Below, one piece after another: positions 42,410 through 51,833 of a DNA stretch of 64,000 bases. The notes beneath the pieces were generated by a model. The model made no database searches and had not been told where the DNA came from. It saw nothing but the letters and a program-made list of their open reading frames with translations. Origin of the DNA: Chitinimonas koreensis (GTDB lineage Bacteria > Pseudomonadota > Gammaproteobacteria > Burkholderiales > Chitinimonadaceae). The position numbers were made by a program, and so were the translations under genes. Numbering within the stretch: the stretch's first letter is position 1; every line of letters begins with the position of its first letter. Where the stretch lies: the NCBI RefSeq assembly GCF_014353015.1, contig NZ_CP060704.1, positions 769,001 through 833,000 on the forward strand, in the 5' to 3' direction.

Positions 42410-45400
42410 ATGTCACTTCTTGACGAGAATCGCACCGAGAGCCTGCTCGATGCCATGCTGGCCCGCCTGCAGGCCGGCGAACCCGCCGTCGTGATCGAGG
42501 CGCTGGCCGACTTCGCTGCGGCGGACGAGATCGAGCGCGCGCGCTGCGATTTCCTGCTGGCGCTCGCCTACCACCTGTCGGGCGAGATCGATGCGGCCGA
42601 GCGCCACTACCGCGCCTCGCTGGCGCTGCAGCCCGACCAGTCGGGCACCATGCTGAACCTCGCGCTGCTGCTGTACCGCCAGGCCGGCAGGGTCGAAGCC
42701 GCAGTCGACGTACTCCACGAGCTGGTCGCCCGCTACCCGGCCTATGTCGATGCGCGCATGCTGCTGGCCGACTGCCTGAACGAGCTGGAGCGGCCCGAGG
42801 AGGCGCGCAGGCAGTTGCGCGAGCTGCTCGACATCGATCCCGACGATCGGGTGGTCTGGACGCGCTACATGGATTTCCTGCTCGGCGACCATCCGCTGGA
42901 AGCTGCGCTGCTGGAGCGGCTCGCCGGCGACGAAGGGACCGCCGTCGTCGCGGCCGGGCTCGGCCAGCTGGGCCTGGACCAGGCCGCGACCGAGCTGTTC
43001 GAGCAGGCCGGTGCCGCCGCCGTCGGCGACCAGCAGGTGGCGCTGGTCGAGCGCCTGTACGGCTACAACCTGATGGTGCGCCGCCGATTCGACGAAGCGA
43101 TCGAGCGCTACGAGCGGGCCATGGCTCTGGGGCCGGTCGATGCCGGCCTGCACTTCAGTTATGGCTGGTCCCTGCTCAGCACCCGGCGCTATGCCGAAGC
43201 CTGGCCGCATTTCGCCCACCGGGCGCGCTCGTTCTGGCTGAACGACCGGCCGATCCCCGAATGGCGCGGCGAATCGCTCGAAGGCAAGCTGCTCTACGTG
43301 CACAGCGAGCAAGGCGCCGGCGACGTGATCAACAGCCTGCGCTACCTGCCGGCGCTGCGGCGGCTCGGCGCGCGCGTGGTGTTCGATACTTATGCGGAGG
43401 TGCTCGCGCTGCTGGCGCGGACCGACGATGCGGTGCCGACCGATCAGGACTACGACGCCACGCCCGACTACCAGGTCCGCCTGATGGATGTGCCGATGGT
43501 GCTTGGCTGGGGTCTCGCCGACATTCCGAACGCCGCCTACCTGCAGCCCTCGGCCGAGCTGGTCGCCCACTGGCGCGGGCAGCTCGACACGCTGCTGCCG
43601 GCCGGCCGCAAGCGGGTCGGCCTGGTCTGGGCCGGCAATCCGAAGCAGAAGAACGACGTGAACCGCTCGCTGGCGCTGGCCGACCTGGCGCCGCTGGCGG
43701 TGCTGCCGGGCGTGAGCTGGATCTCGCTGCAGAAGGGCGCCGGCGAGGTCGAGCTCGGCACGCTGCCTGACGGCCTTGAACTGCTGCAGCTCGGCGAGCG
43801 GCTTGGCTCCTTCGCCGATACCGCCGCGGTCATCGCCAATCTCGACCTGGTCGTCACCGTCTGCACCTCGGTGGCCCACCTGGCCGGTGCCATGGGCAAG
43901 CCGGTCTGGGTGCTGGTCACCGCGCGCAATCCCGATTACCGCTGGCACGCCGACGGCGAGTCGAACGAGTGGTACCCGTCGGCGCGGCTGTTCCGGCTGC
44001 AGCAGGCCGGTCAATGGCAACAGCTGGTGCGCGGCACGCTGCGGCCAGCGCTGGCCGAATGGCTGGGCGAGGGCGTCGAGCTGCCGGCGCCGCAGCGGTC
44101 AGTGCTGGCCTGGCTGGCCGGCGCGACGCCCGAGCCGGCGGCGGTTGCCGACTGGGCTGCAGCCTGCGACGGCGAGGCTGGCTGGCAGGCCGCGGTACGG
44201 CTGGCGCACGAGCACGCGCGGGCCTTCGGCGGCGATCGGCTCGGCGCCGGCCTGCGCGCTCACGGCCGCACGCTGGCCGAGGCCCAGCCCGCGCTGCGGC
44301 TGGGCCGCATGCGCCGGCTGGCCGAACGGCGCGAATGGCTCGAACTGATCGAGATCGCTGCCGCGCTGCTGGCGGAGGGCCGCCTGAGCCGCGAAGGCTG
44401 CCGGTTGTGGTTCGACGCGCTGGTCGAGCTCGGCCGGCTTGACGAGGCGGCCGGCGTACTGGAGCGGCTCGGCGAATACGCGCGCGACGGCGAATGGCAT
44501 TTCCGCCTGGGCCGCATCGCCTGGCGGCAGGGGCGGTCGGCGGAAGCCGAGGCCGCCTTCGCCGAGGCCGTACGGTGCCTGCCGCGGCATGCGGCGGCCC
44601 ATAACGGCCTGGCCTTCGTGCTGGCCAGCCGCGGCGAGGAGGCGCGTGCGCTGCTGCTGTACCAGCGCGCCGTGCTGCTCGAGCCGAACCTGGCGCTGGC
44701 CTGGCTCAACATCGCCCGGCTGGCGCAGGGCCGCGCCGCACTCAAGCTGTGGGAGGCCGCCGCGCGGCGCTACTACGCGCTCGAGCGCAACGCGACCGGC
44801 GCCGAGCAGCTGGCGGTGGCGCTCGATACACAAGGCCGCTTCGAAGAGGCGCTCGACTATCACCGCCGGGCCGCCGAGCTGCAGCCGGACAATATGCTGT
44901 CGCAGTTCAACATCGGCGCCGCCCTGGGCCGCCTGCGCCACTACGACGAAGCGCTGCCGCACCTGCGCGCAGCCACCCGGCTGCCCGGCGCGACGGCCAC
45001 CGCCTGGATGGGCCTGGCCTGGGAGCTGCTCGCGCGCGGCGTGATGGACGAAGGCTGGGACGCCTATGCGCGCGGGCTGTCGATCAAGCACAGCGCGATG
45101 CCTGAGTGGGACGGTTCGCCGCTGAACGGCCGCCGCCTGGTGGTGTTCCAGGACCAGGGCTACGGCGACCTGTTCCAGTTCGTCCACCTGCTGCGGGAGA
45201 TCGACGGCGACGTCACGCTGGCGGCCTTTCCGCTGGCGCGCGAATTGATGCAGCAGCAGGACTTCCCCTGCCGGGTGATCGCGGCCGAGGAGGTGGACTG
45301 GATGCAGCCGCAGTTCGACTGCTACATCGCGCAGATGAAGCTGCCGCAGCGCCTGCACGCCGACCTGCTCGAACCGCGCGCGGCGCCGCCCTACCTGCGC

Positions 45401-45916
45401 GCGCCGGCCGACCGCGTCGCCCACTGGGCCGGGCGCCTGGCCGGCGTCGAGGGGCTCAAGATCGGTTTCGTCTGGTCCGGCAATCCCAAGTTCGCCGGCA
45501 ATGCCACCCGCTCGACCCGGCTGGCCGACTGGCAGGCGGTCGGCACCGTCGAGGGCGTGCGGCTGTTCAGCATGCAGAAGGACGAGGCCTCGAACCAGGC
45601 GCTCGACATGGCCGGCTTCCCGCTCGAGAACCTGGCGCCCGAGCTCGATTCCTTCGGCGAGACGGCCGCCCTGATGATGAATCTCGACCTGGTCATCAGC
45701 ACCTGCACCGCGGTAGCCCACCTGGCCGGCGCGCTCGGCCGGCCGGTCTGGGTGCTGGTGCCGTCGCAGGGCCCCGATTGGCGCTGGCTGCGCGAGCGCG
45801 ACGACAGCCCGTGGTATCCGACCGCGCGGCTGTTCCGCAAGCGGCCCGACCAGTCCTGGCCCGAGCTGCTGGAACAGGTGGCCGCGGCGTTGCGCGACAA
45901 GGTGGCGCAGGCATGA
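42410..45916 (+). CDS. TPR protein with two glycosyltransferase-family-9-like modules
   Basis: A 1168-residue protein without signal peptide or membrane segment, built as an internal duplication: TPR repeats (about 20-280), GT9-like domain 1 (about 290-560; 'YVHSEQGAGDVINSLRYLPA', 'RVGLVWAGNP'), a second TPR array (about 660-870), and GT9-like domain 2 (about 900-1160; QDQGYGDLFQFV, 'KIGFVWSGNP'). Both GT halves contain the same late motif, VVTVCTSVAHLAGAMGKPVW in the first and VISTCTAVAHLAGALGRPVW in the second. It may glycosylate the pilin or its partners or act as a scaffold. No acceptor is known. Confidence 0.85.
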   Translation: MSLLDENRTESLLDAMLARLQAGEPAVVIEALADFAAADEIERARCDFLLALAYHLSGEIDAAERHYRASLALQPDQSGTMLNLALLLYRQAGRVEAAVDVLHELVARYPAYVDARMLLADCLNELERPEEARRQLRELLDIDPDDRVVWTRYMDFLLGDHPLEAALLERLAGDEGTAVVAAGLGQLGLDQAATELFEQAGAAAVGDQQVALVERLYGYNLMVRRRFDEAIERYERAMALGPVDAGLHFSYGWSLLSTRRYAEAWPHFAHRARSFWLNDRPIPEWRGESLEGKLLYVHSEQGAGDVINSLRYLPALRRLGARVVFDTYAEVLALLARTDDAVPTDQDYDATPDYQVRLMDVPMVLGWGLADIPNAAYLQPSAELVAHWRGQLDTLLPAGRKRVGLVWAGNPKQKNDVNRSLALADLAPLAVLPGVSWISLQKGAGEVELGTLPDGLELLQLGERLGSFADTAAVIANLDLVVTVCTSVAHLAGAMGKPVWVLVTARNPDYRWHADGESNEWYPSARLFRLQQAGQWQQLVRGTLRPALAEWLGEGVELPAPQRSVLAWLAGATPEPAAVADWAAACDGEAGWQAAVRLAHEHARAFGGDRLGAGLRAHGRTLAEAQPALRLGRMRRLAERREWLELIEIAAALLAEGRLSREGCRLWFDALVELGRLDEAAGVLERLGEYARDGEWHFRLGRIAWRQGRSAEAEAAFAEAVRCLPRHAAAHNGLAFVLASRGEEARALLLYQRAVLLEPNLALAWLNIARLAQGRAALKLWEAAARRYYALERNATGAEQLAVALDTQGRFEEALDYHRRAAELQPDNMLSQFNIGAALGRLRHYDEALPHLRAATRLPGATATAWMGLAWELLARGVMDEGWDAYARGLSIKHSAMPEWDGSPLNGRRLVVFQDQGYGDLFQFVHLLREIDGDVTLAAFPLARELMQQQDFPCRVIAAEEVDWMQPQFDCYIAQMKLPQRLHADLLEPRAAPPYLRAPADRVAHWAGRLAGVEGLKIGFVWSGNPKFAGNATRSTRLADWQAVGTVEGVRLFSMQKDEASNQALDMAGFPLENLAPELDSFGETAALMMNLDLVISTCTAVAHLAGALGRPVWVLVPSQGPDWRWLRERDDSPWYPTARLFRKRPDQSWPELLEQVAAALRDKVAQA

Positions 45917-46761
45917 GAAAGCCCCTGCGGCTCTGGCCCCTGCTGCCGCTGGCGGCGTTGTTCGCCGGCTTCGTCTACAGCGTGGAGCGCCTGCCGGTCT
46001 ACCCGCGCGAGCGGACGCAGGCGGCGCTGAGCGTCACCCTGCCGCGACCGGTGCAGGTGATGCTCAGCGGCGGCGACCGTTTCCTTGCCGCCAACCTGGC
46101 GACCTGGATCGCGGTGACCATCGGCACCGACCACCTCGATCCGCTCACCGCCAAGGCGCTCGGCCGCGTCCAGACCGACGCGGCCTGGCTCAACCCGGCG
46201 CACGAGGACAACTACTACATCGCGGCGGCGGTGCTGCCCTGGGCCGGCCAGGTCGAGGCTTCGCAGCAGGTGCTCGGCCGCGCGGTCGACGGTCGGCCGG
46301 CCGACCTGTATCCGCCGTTCTTCCTCGGCTTCAACCGGCAGTATTTCCTCGGCGACTACCTCGGCGCCGCCCGCGCGCTGGAAATCGCGGCCCGGCGCGC
46401 GCCCAGCCTCGGCCAGCGCAACATGCTGCTCGACATGGCGGCCAAGTGGAGCGAGCGCGAGGAGAGCCCGGCGCTGGCCAAGGCCACCATCAAGGCGCTG
46501 GCGGCGCAATCGCCCGATCCGGGCCTCAAGCAATACCTCGACCTGCGCATCAAGCGGGTCGAGACGGTGCAGATGCTGCGCGACGCCGCCCGGCGTTTCC
46601 GCCTCCAATCCGGCAGGCCGCTGAGCCGGCTCGAGGAACTGGTCGAGGCCGGCCTGATCGACCATATCCCGCAGGATCCGCTCGACCAAGGCGGTTTCGT
46701 GGTGGTCAACGGCACGGTGGTGCCAAAAATCCAATTGCAGCAGAAACGGGTCGCACAATGA
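45913..46761 (+). CDS. Membrane-anchored protein of unknown function (possible PilG-like accessory)
   Basis: A 282-residue protein with one N-terminal membrane helix (RLWPLLPLAALFAGFVYSV) and a periplasmic helical domain containing TPR-like pairs ('YYIAAAVLPWAGQVEASQQV'). I do not recognise a family. Its ATG overlaps the preceding stop (ATGA) and its stop overlaps the next start, so it belongs to the same coupled set. By position it resembles the PilG-type accessory protein encoded with PilH/PilI in myxobacteria. This is a context argument only. Confidence 0.7.
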   Translation: MRKPLRLWPLLPLAALFAGFVYSVERLPVYPRERTQAALSVTLPRPVQVMLSGGDRFLAANLATWIAVTIGTDHLDPLTAKALGRVQTDAAWLNPAHEDNYYIAAAVLPWAGQVEASQQVLGRAVDGRPADLYPPFFLGFNRQYFLGDYLGAARALEIAARRAPSLGQRNMLLDMAAKWSEREESPALAKATIKALAAQSPDPGLKQYLDLRIKRVETVQMLRDAARRFRLQSGRPLSRLEELVEAGLIDHIPQDPLDQGGFVVVNGTVVPKIQLQQKRVAQ

Positions 46762-47540
46762 ACCAGCCACAGCCCTTCAACGTCCTCGGCGACTGGCGCC
46801 ACGGCAAGATCCTGTACAACCGGCACGACCGCTACATCGGCCGCAGCCTCGAGGTCTACGGCGAATTCTCCGAAGGCGAGGTCGCGCTGTTCGGCCTCCT
46901 GCTCAAGCCCGGCATGCTGGTGCTCGACATCGGCGCCAACATCGGCTGCCACACCGTGCCGATGGCGGCCATGGTCGGTCCGGCCGGCCGGGTCTATGCC
47001 TTCGAGCCGCAGCGCATCGTGTTCCAGACCTTGTGCGCCAACCTGGCGCTGAACAGCGTCGCCAACGTGCACGCCATGCAGCTGGCGCTCGGCAGCGCGC
47101 CGGGCAGCCTGCGCCAGATGGCGGTGGACTATGACGACGAGAACAACTTCGGCGGCGTGGAGCTGGGCGAGGACCAGCAGGGCGAAGAGGTGGAGGTGCG
47201 CCGGCTCGACGACCTGGACCTGCGCGGCTGCGCCTTCATCAAGCTCGACGTCGAGGGCATGGAGCGCGAGGTGCTGGCGGGCGCCACCGCGCTGATCGCC
47301 GCCGAGCGGCCCTGGATGTACGTCGAGAACGATCGTCCCGACCGCTCCGCCGCGCTCAAGCAGTACATCCACGACCTCGGCTACGACATGTTCTGGCACA
47401 CCCCCCGACTGTTCAATCCCGACAACTTCCGCGGCCATCCGGTGGATATCTTCGACGAGATCTGTTCGCGCAACATGCTGTGCATCCCGCGCGAGCTCGG
47501 CATCGAGGTGCCGGGCCTGGAACCGGTGCGATTGAGTTGA
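46758..47540 (+). CDS. FkbM-family methyltransferase
   Basis: A 260-residue SAM-dependent methyltransferase. The SAM loop VLDIGANIGCH, the acidic residue in YAFEPQ, and the FIKLDVEGMEREVLAGA signature are all characteristic of FkbM. The family usually methylates sugars or small molecules. Its place between a glycosyltransferase-like protein and the ABC ATPase suggests methylation of a glycan on an exported or pilus component. Confidence 0.9.
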   Translation: MNQPQPFNVLGDWRHGKILYNRHDRYIGRSLEVYGEFSEGEVALFGLLLKPGMLVLDIGANIGCHTVPMAAMVGPAGRVYAFEPQRIVFQTLCANLALNSVANVHAMQLALGSAPGSLRQMAVDYDDENNFGGVELGEDQQGEEVEVRRLDDLDLRGCAFIKLDVEGMEREVLAGATALIAAERPWMYVENDRPDRSAALKQYIHDLGYDMFWHTPRLFNPDNFRGHPVDIFDEICSRNMLCIPRELGIEVPGLEPVRLS

Positions 47541-47550
47541 GGCAGGAACC

Positions 47551-48468
47551 ATGACCCATCACGTGATCCGCCTGCAGGGCATCGGCAAGACCTATCGCGG
47601 CAAGCTCGGCCGCCGCACCGAGGCGCTGAGCGACATCGACCTGTCGATCGTCGAGGGCGAGGCCTTCGGCTTCATCGGCCAGAACGGCGCCGGCAAGAGC
47701 ACCACCATCAAGATCATCACCGGCGGCGTGACCGCCACCCGCGGCGAGGCCTGGGTGTTCGACCGGCCGGTGCACGACCACCGCGCCCGCCAGGGTCTCG
47801 CCTACGTGCCGGAGAACCCGCTGCTGTACGGCTACCTGACGCCCTACGAGGTGGTCTCGATGGGCGCCCGGCTCTGCGGCGTGACGAGCGCCGATGCCAA
47901 GGCCCACACGATGCGCTGGCTCGAGCGCTTCGACCTCGGCGCGGTGGCGCACAAGCCGATCCGCAGCTTCTCCAAGGGCATGACCCAGCGCACCGCGCTG
48001 GCCCACGCGCTGGCCTGCCGGCCGCGGCTGCTGATCCTCGACGAGCCGCTGTCGGGGCTCGACCCGATCGGCCGCAAGGAGGTGGTGGAGATCCTGCAGG
48101 AATACCACGAGGGCGGCGGCACGCTGTTCTTCTCGTCGCATGTGCTGTTCGACGTCGAGCGCCTGGCCGACCGCTTCGGCCTGATCCACCACGGCCGCAT
48201 GCGCGCGGTGAAGTCGCTGCAGGAGCTGTCGGGCCAGGACCCGCGCTACCGCGTGCTGGTGGAGTCCGGGCGCGCGCCGGACGGCTTCGAGCCGGAGCGC
48301 CCGGGCCGCTGGCGCGGCGAGATCGCCGCCTCGGCGATGTGGCGGGTGCTCGACGAGGTGCGCGCGCTCGGCGGCCGGGTGGTCGAGGTGCGTTCGGTGC
48401 TGTCGCTCGAGCAGGCCTTCGTCGACTTCATCCGGCGCGAGGAGGAAGGCGCGGTGCAGCCGGCCTGA
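47551..48468 (+). CDS. ABC transporter ATP-binding protein
   Basis: A 305-residue ATPase of the ABC-2/DrrA type: Walker A GQNGAGKST (43-51), signature SFSKGMTQR, Walker B LLILDEPLSGLDP and the switch histidine in SSHV. The C-terminal 80 residues are the accessory domain common in this subfamily. It pairs with the permease at 41567. The conserved use of an ABC transporter beside pilin genes (PilH/PilI in Myxococcus) is the closest known parallel. Confidence 0.92.
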   Translation: MTHHVIRLQGIGKTYRGKLGRRTEALSDIDLSIVEGEAFGFIGQNGAGKSTTIKIITGGVTATRGEAWVFDRPVHDHRARQGLAYVPENPLLYGYLTPYEVVSMGARLCGVTSADAKAHTMRWLERFDLGAVAHKPIRSFSKGMTQRTALAHALACRPRLLILDEPLSGLDPIGRKEVVEILQEYHEGGGTLFFSSHVLFDVERLADRFGLIHHGRMRAVKSLQELSGQDPRYRVLVESGRAPDGFEPERPGRWRGEIAASAMWRVLDEVRALGGRVVEVRSVLSLEQAFVDFIRREEEGAVQPA

Positions 48469-48487
48469 CCGTGGGCACCGAATGCAA

Positions 48488-48520
48488 AATGCCCGATCGC
48501 GTGATCGGGCATTTCGTTTT
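48488..48520. terminator. Rho-independent terminator between ABC ATPase and rpoH
   Basis: A perfect 12-base stem AAATGCCCGATC / GATCGGGCATTT with a three-base loop, followed by CGTTTT on the plus strand and with A-rich sequence upstream for the minus strand. It lies between the convergent ends of the ABC ATPase and rpoH and probably serves both. Confidence 0.88.
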
Positions 48521-48565
48521 CGAGTGCCGCCGGCGCAGGACGCGCGGCCGGCGATCGGCTGGCGA

Positions 48566-49414
<849 letters not shown>

Positions 49415-49454
49415 GGGTTCGCTCCTTGCGGCCGGAAAGACCGGCCGACTGATA

Positions 49455-49481
49455 TTAGCACTCGACCCGTGGGAGTGCTAG
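49455..49481 (-). promoter_or_regulatory. CIRCE element (HrcA operator) upstream of rpoH
   Basis: TTAGCACTC-N9-GAGTGCTAG matches the CIRCE consensus TTAGCACTC-N9-GAGTGCTAA at 17 of 18 arm positions, with the exact nine-base spacer. It lies in the 93-base gap between rpoH and ftsX, 41 bases before the rpoH start. The HrcA repressor binds this operator. It would tie sigma-32 synthesis to chaperone availability. Confidence 0.93.
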
Positions 49482-49507
49482 CGGAGGCAAAAGTTCGACT
49501 GCGGGGC

Positions 49508-50413
49508 TCAGCGGTCCAGCGCGCGCAGGTGCTTGCCCACCGACAGGGTGGCGCCCAAGAGGCTCAGCGCGATCACCACCAGGAAGGCCAGCGCCAGCGT
49601 TTCGGCCGGCGCCAGCGACAGCGTGAAGTGCTCGCCGTAGAGCACGGCGAGCTGGTCGACCGGCTTGGCGATGCGGCCGAGCGCGAAGGCGACCAGGCCG
49701 GCGGCGATCGCGGTGCCGAGGATGCCCTGCAGCGCGGCGAAGTAGAGGAAGGGCCGGCGGATGAAGCTGTCGGTGGCGCCGATCAGCTTGCTGACCTCGA
49801 TCTCCTCGCGCCGGGTCAGGATCTGCATGCGGATCAGGTTGGCGGTGACCAGCAAGAGGCCGGCGCCGAACAGCACGGCGACGGTGAACGCCGCTTCGCG
49901 GCCGAGCGCGACGATGCCGCTGAGGCGGCGCGCCCAGTCCGAATCGAACTGCACCTGCTCGACCGCCGGATCGGCCTGCAGCTTGGTGGCCAGCGCGTCG
50001 AGCATGGTCGGCTCCTCGCGGTCCAGCGTCAGGCTGAAGCTCTCCGGCAGCGGGTTCTCGCCGAGGCCGGCCAGCAGATCCTGCATGCCGCTGGAGCGCT
50101 CGAGCGACTTCAGCGCCTCGTCCTTGCTCACGCGGTGGACCGACTTGACCGCCGGCGCATCCTGGATCGCCGCCTCGACCCGGGCGATGTCGACCGCGCC
50201 GGCATTGGGCCGCAGGAACACGCTGGCCTGCGGATCGGTCGGCAGCTTGTCCGACAGCTGCTGCAGGTTGGCCACCACGGTGTAGAGACCGAGCGGCAGC
50301 GCCACCGCGATGCCGACCACCAGCAGGTTGAGCAGCGAGGAGACGGGGCTGGCGGCGAACAGCCGCAGGGTGGCGGCCAGGGCCAGCCGGTGCAGGCGGA
50401 GCCAGTGCTTCAT
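49508..50413 (-). CDS. ftsX: Cell division ABC transporter-like permease FtsX
   Basis: A 301-residue protein with four membrane helices and the large periplasmic loop after the first one. The C-terminal motif 'EIEVSKLIGATDSFIRRPFL' is the FtsX-type coupling segment. FtsX with FtsE regulates septal peptidoglycan hydrolases. It follows ftsE by ten bases. Confidence 0.95.
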   Translation of the reverse strand: MKHWLRLHRLALAATLRLFAASPVSSLLNLLVVGIAVALPLGLYTVVANLQQLSDKLPTDPQASVFLRPNAGAVDIARVEAAIQDAPAVKSVHRVSKDEALKSLERSSGMQDLLAGLGENPLPESFSLTLDREEPTMLDALATKLQADPAVEQVQFDSDWARRLSGIVALGREAAFTVAVLFGAGLLLVTANLIRMQILTRREEIEVSKLIGATDSFIRRPFLYFAALQGILGTAIAAGLVAFALGRIAKPVDQLAVLYGEHFTLSLAPAETLALAFLVVIALSLLGATLSVGKHLRALDR

Positions 50414-50423
50414 GATGGCTTTC

Positions 50424-51077
50424 TCACTGGGTGAACTGGCCCTGGTTCAGGCGCAGGATGCGGCGGCCGTAGTCGGCCATCAGCGTTTCGTCGTGGGCCG
50501 AGATCACGATGGTGACGCCGACCTGATGGAAGCTCTTGAACAGCTCCATGATGTCGAGCGCGTAGGCGCGGTCGAGGTTGCCGGTCGGTTCGTCGGCCAG
50601 CAGGATGGCCGGCCGGTGCACCACCGCGCGGGCGATGCACAGCCGCTGCTGCTCGCCGCCCGACAGCGACACCGGGTTCAGCTTCTCGCGGCCCAACAGG
50701 CCCACCTTGTCGAGCGCGGCGCGCGCGCGGCGGGCCGCCTCGCGGCGGTCGTAGCCGACGATGTCCAGCGGCAGCATCACGTTGTCGAACACGCTGCGGT
50801 CGAACAGGATCTTGTGGTCCTGGAAGATCAGGCCGATGTGGCGGCGCAGGAAGGGCACCGCGCCGCGGCGGATGGCGGCCAGGTTCTGGCCGTTCACCAC
50901 CACCGAACCGGCGCTCGGCGTGTCGATGCCGGCGATCAGCTTGAGCAGGGTGGACTTGCCGGCGCCCGAGTGGCCGGCCAGGAACACCAGCTCGCCGGTC
51001 TCGATCTGGAAGCTCAGGTTCTTCAGCGCCTCGAAGCCGCCCGGGTAGCGCTTGCTGACTTGGTTGAACTGGATCAT
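50424..51077 (-). CDS. ftsE: Cell division ATP-binding protein FtsE
   Basis: A 217-residue ABC ATPase. Walker A GHSGAGKST, signature LSGGEQQR and Walker B ILLADEPTGNLD are intact, and it begins IQFNQVSKRYPGG as FtsE does. It pairs with FtsX next to it. Its start overlaps the stop of an unrelated methyltransferase by four bases. Confidence 0.96.
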   Translation of the reverse strand: MIQFNQVSKRYPGGFEALKNLSFQIETGELVFLAGHSGAGKSTLLKLIAGIDTPSAGSVVVNGQNLAAIRRGAVPFLRRHIGLIFQDHKILFDRSVFDNVMLPLDIVGYDRREAARRARAALDKVGLLGREKLNPVSLSGGEQQRLCIARAVVHRPAILLADEPTGNLDRAYALDIMELFKSFHQVGVTIVISAHDETLMADYGRRILRLNQGQFTQ

Positions 51078-51814
51078 GGCAGGGGCTTCAGTTGCGCCAG
51101 GTTCTGGCGGGCCAGCGCGAAGTGGGCGGTCTCGGCCTCGTTCAGCGGCCGCGAGGGCTGGCCGGCGACCAGCCGCTGCGGCATGGCGTCGCGGCGGCGC
51201 TTTTCCATCACCACGATGGAATCGTAGAAATGCAGGCCGGCCAGCTCGCGCGTGTAGTCGCCGACCGGCAGCGAGGCCGGGTCGCGCGACCAGTAGCCGT
51301 GCAGGTCGTCGACCTTGTCCTTGCAGTGCTCGATGAAGCTGTTGCGCGCCTTCAGGCCGCCGCCGTAGCTCGGCCAGTAGGCGCAGTGGGTGTCCTCGAC
51401 GATGTAGACGCCGCCGTCGTTCAGCTGCGGCCAGGCCAGCGCCAGCGTCAGCGTCTGGTGGGCGGACAGGTGCGAGCCGTCGTCGACGATCACGTCGAAC
51501 GGGCCGTGCTTGGCCAGCACCGGCGCCAGGCTGTCGGCGCGCGACTGGTCGGCGGTCTCGACGATCACGCCGGGCTCGGCATAGGCCTGGCAGCGCGGGT
51601 CGATGTCGACGCCGACGATCTGCGCCTCGGGGCCGAGGTAGCTGCGCCACAGCTGCAGCGAGCCGCCGTGGAACACGCCGACTTCCAGGAGCTTGAGCGG
51701 CCGGTCGCGGAAGCGCGCCAGGTGGCGCTCGTACACCTCGGGATAGCTCGACCACTTGTCGACCAGGCGGCCCTGGTGGCGCTGGAGCGCGTCGAGGAAG
51801 TCGGTGGGGCGCAT
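51074..51814 (-). CDS. Class I SAM-dependent methyltransferase, CmcI-like
   Basis: A 246-residue protein with a Rossmann methyltransferase fold: SAM loop LLEVGVFHGGSLQLW, acidic residue in VGVDIDPR, and DVIVDDGSH. This combination is typical of the CmcI / rhamnosyl O-methyltransferase type family, which modifies sugars or small molecules. It sits between ftsE and ftsY, which are usually adjacent. Translational coupling with ftsE makes it part of the division operon here. Substrate unknown. Confidence 0.83.
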   Translation of the reverse strand: MRPTDFLDALQRHQGRLVDKWSSYPEVYERHLARFRDRPLKLLEVGVFHGGSLQLWRSYLGPEAQIVGVDIDPRCQAYAEPGVIVETADQSRADSLAPVLAKHGPFDVIVDDGSHLSAHQTLTLALAWPQLNDGGVYIVEDTHCAYWPSYGGGLKARNSFIEHCKDKVDDLHGYWSRDPASLPVGDYTRELAGLHFYDSIVVMEKRRRDAMPQRLVAGQPSRPLNEAETAHFALARQNLAQLKPLP

Positions 51815-51833
51815 GCGGGGCTCCGGGCCGGGA

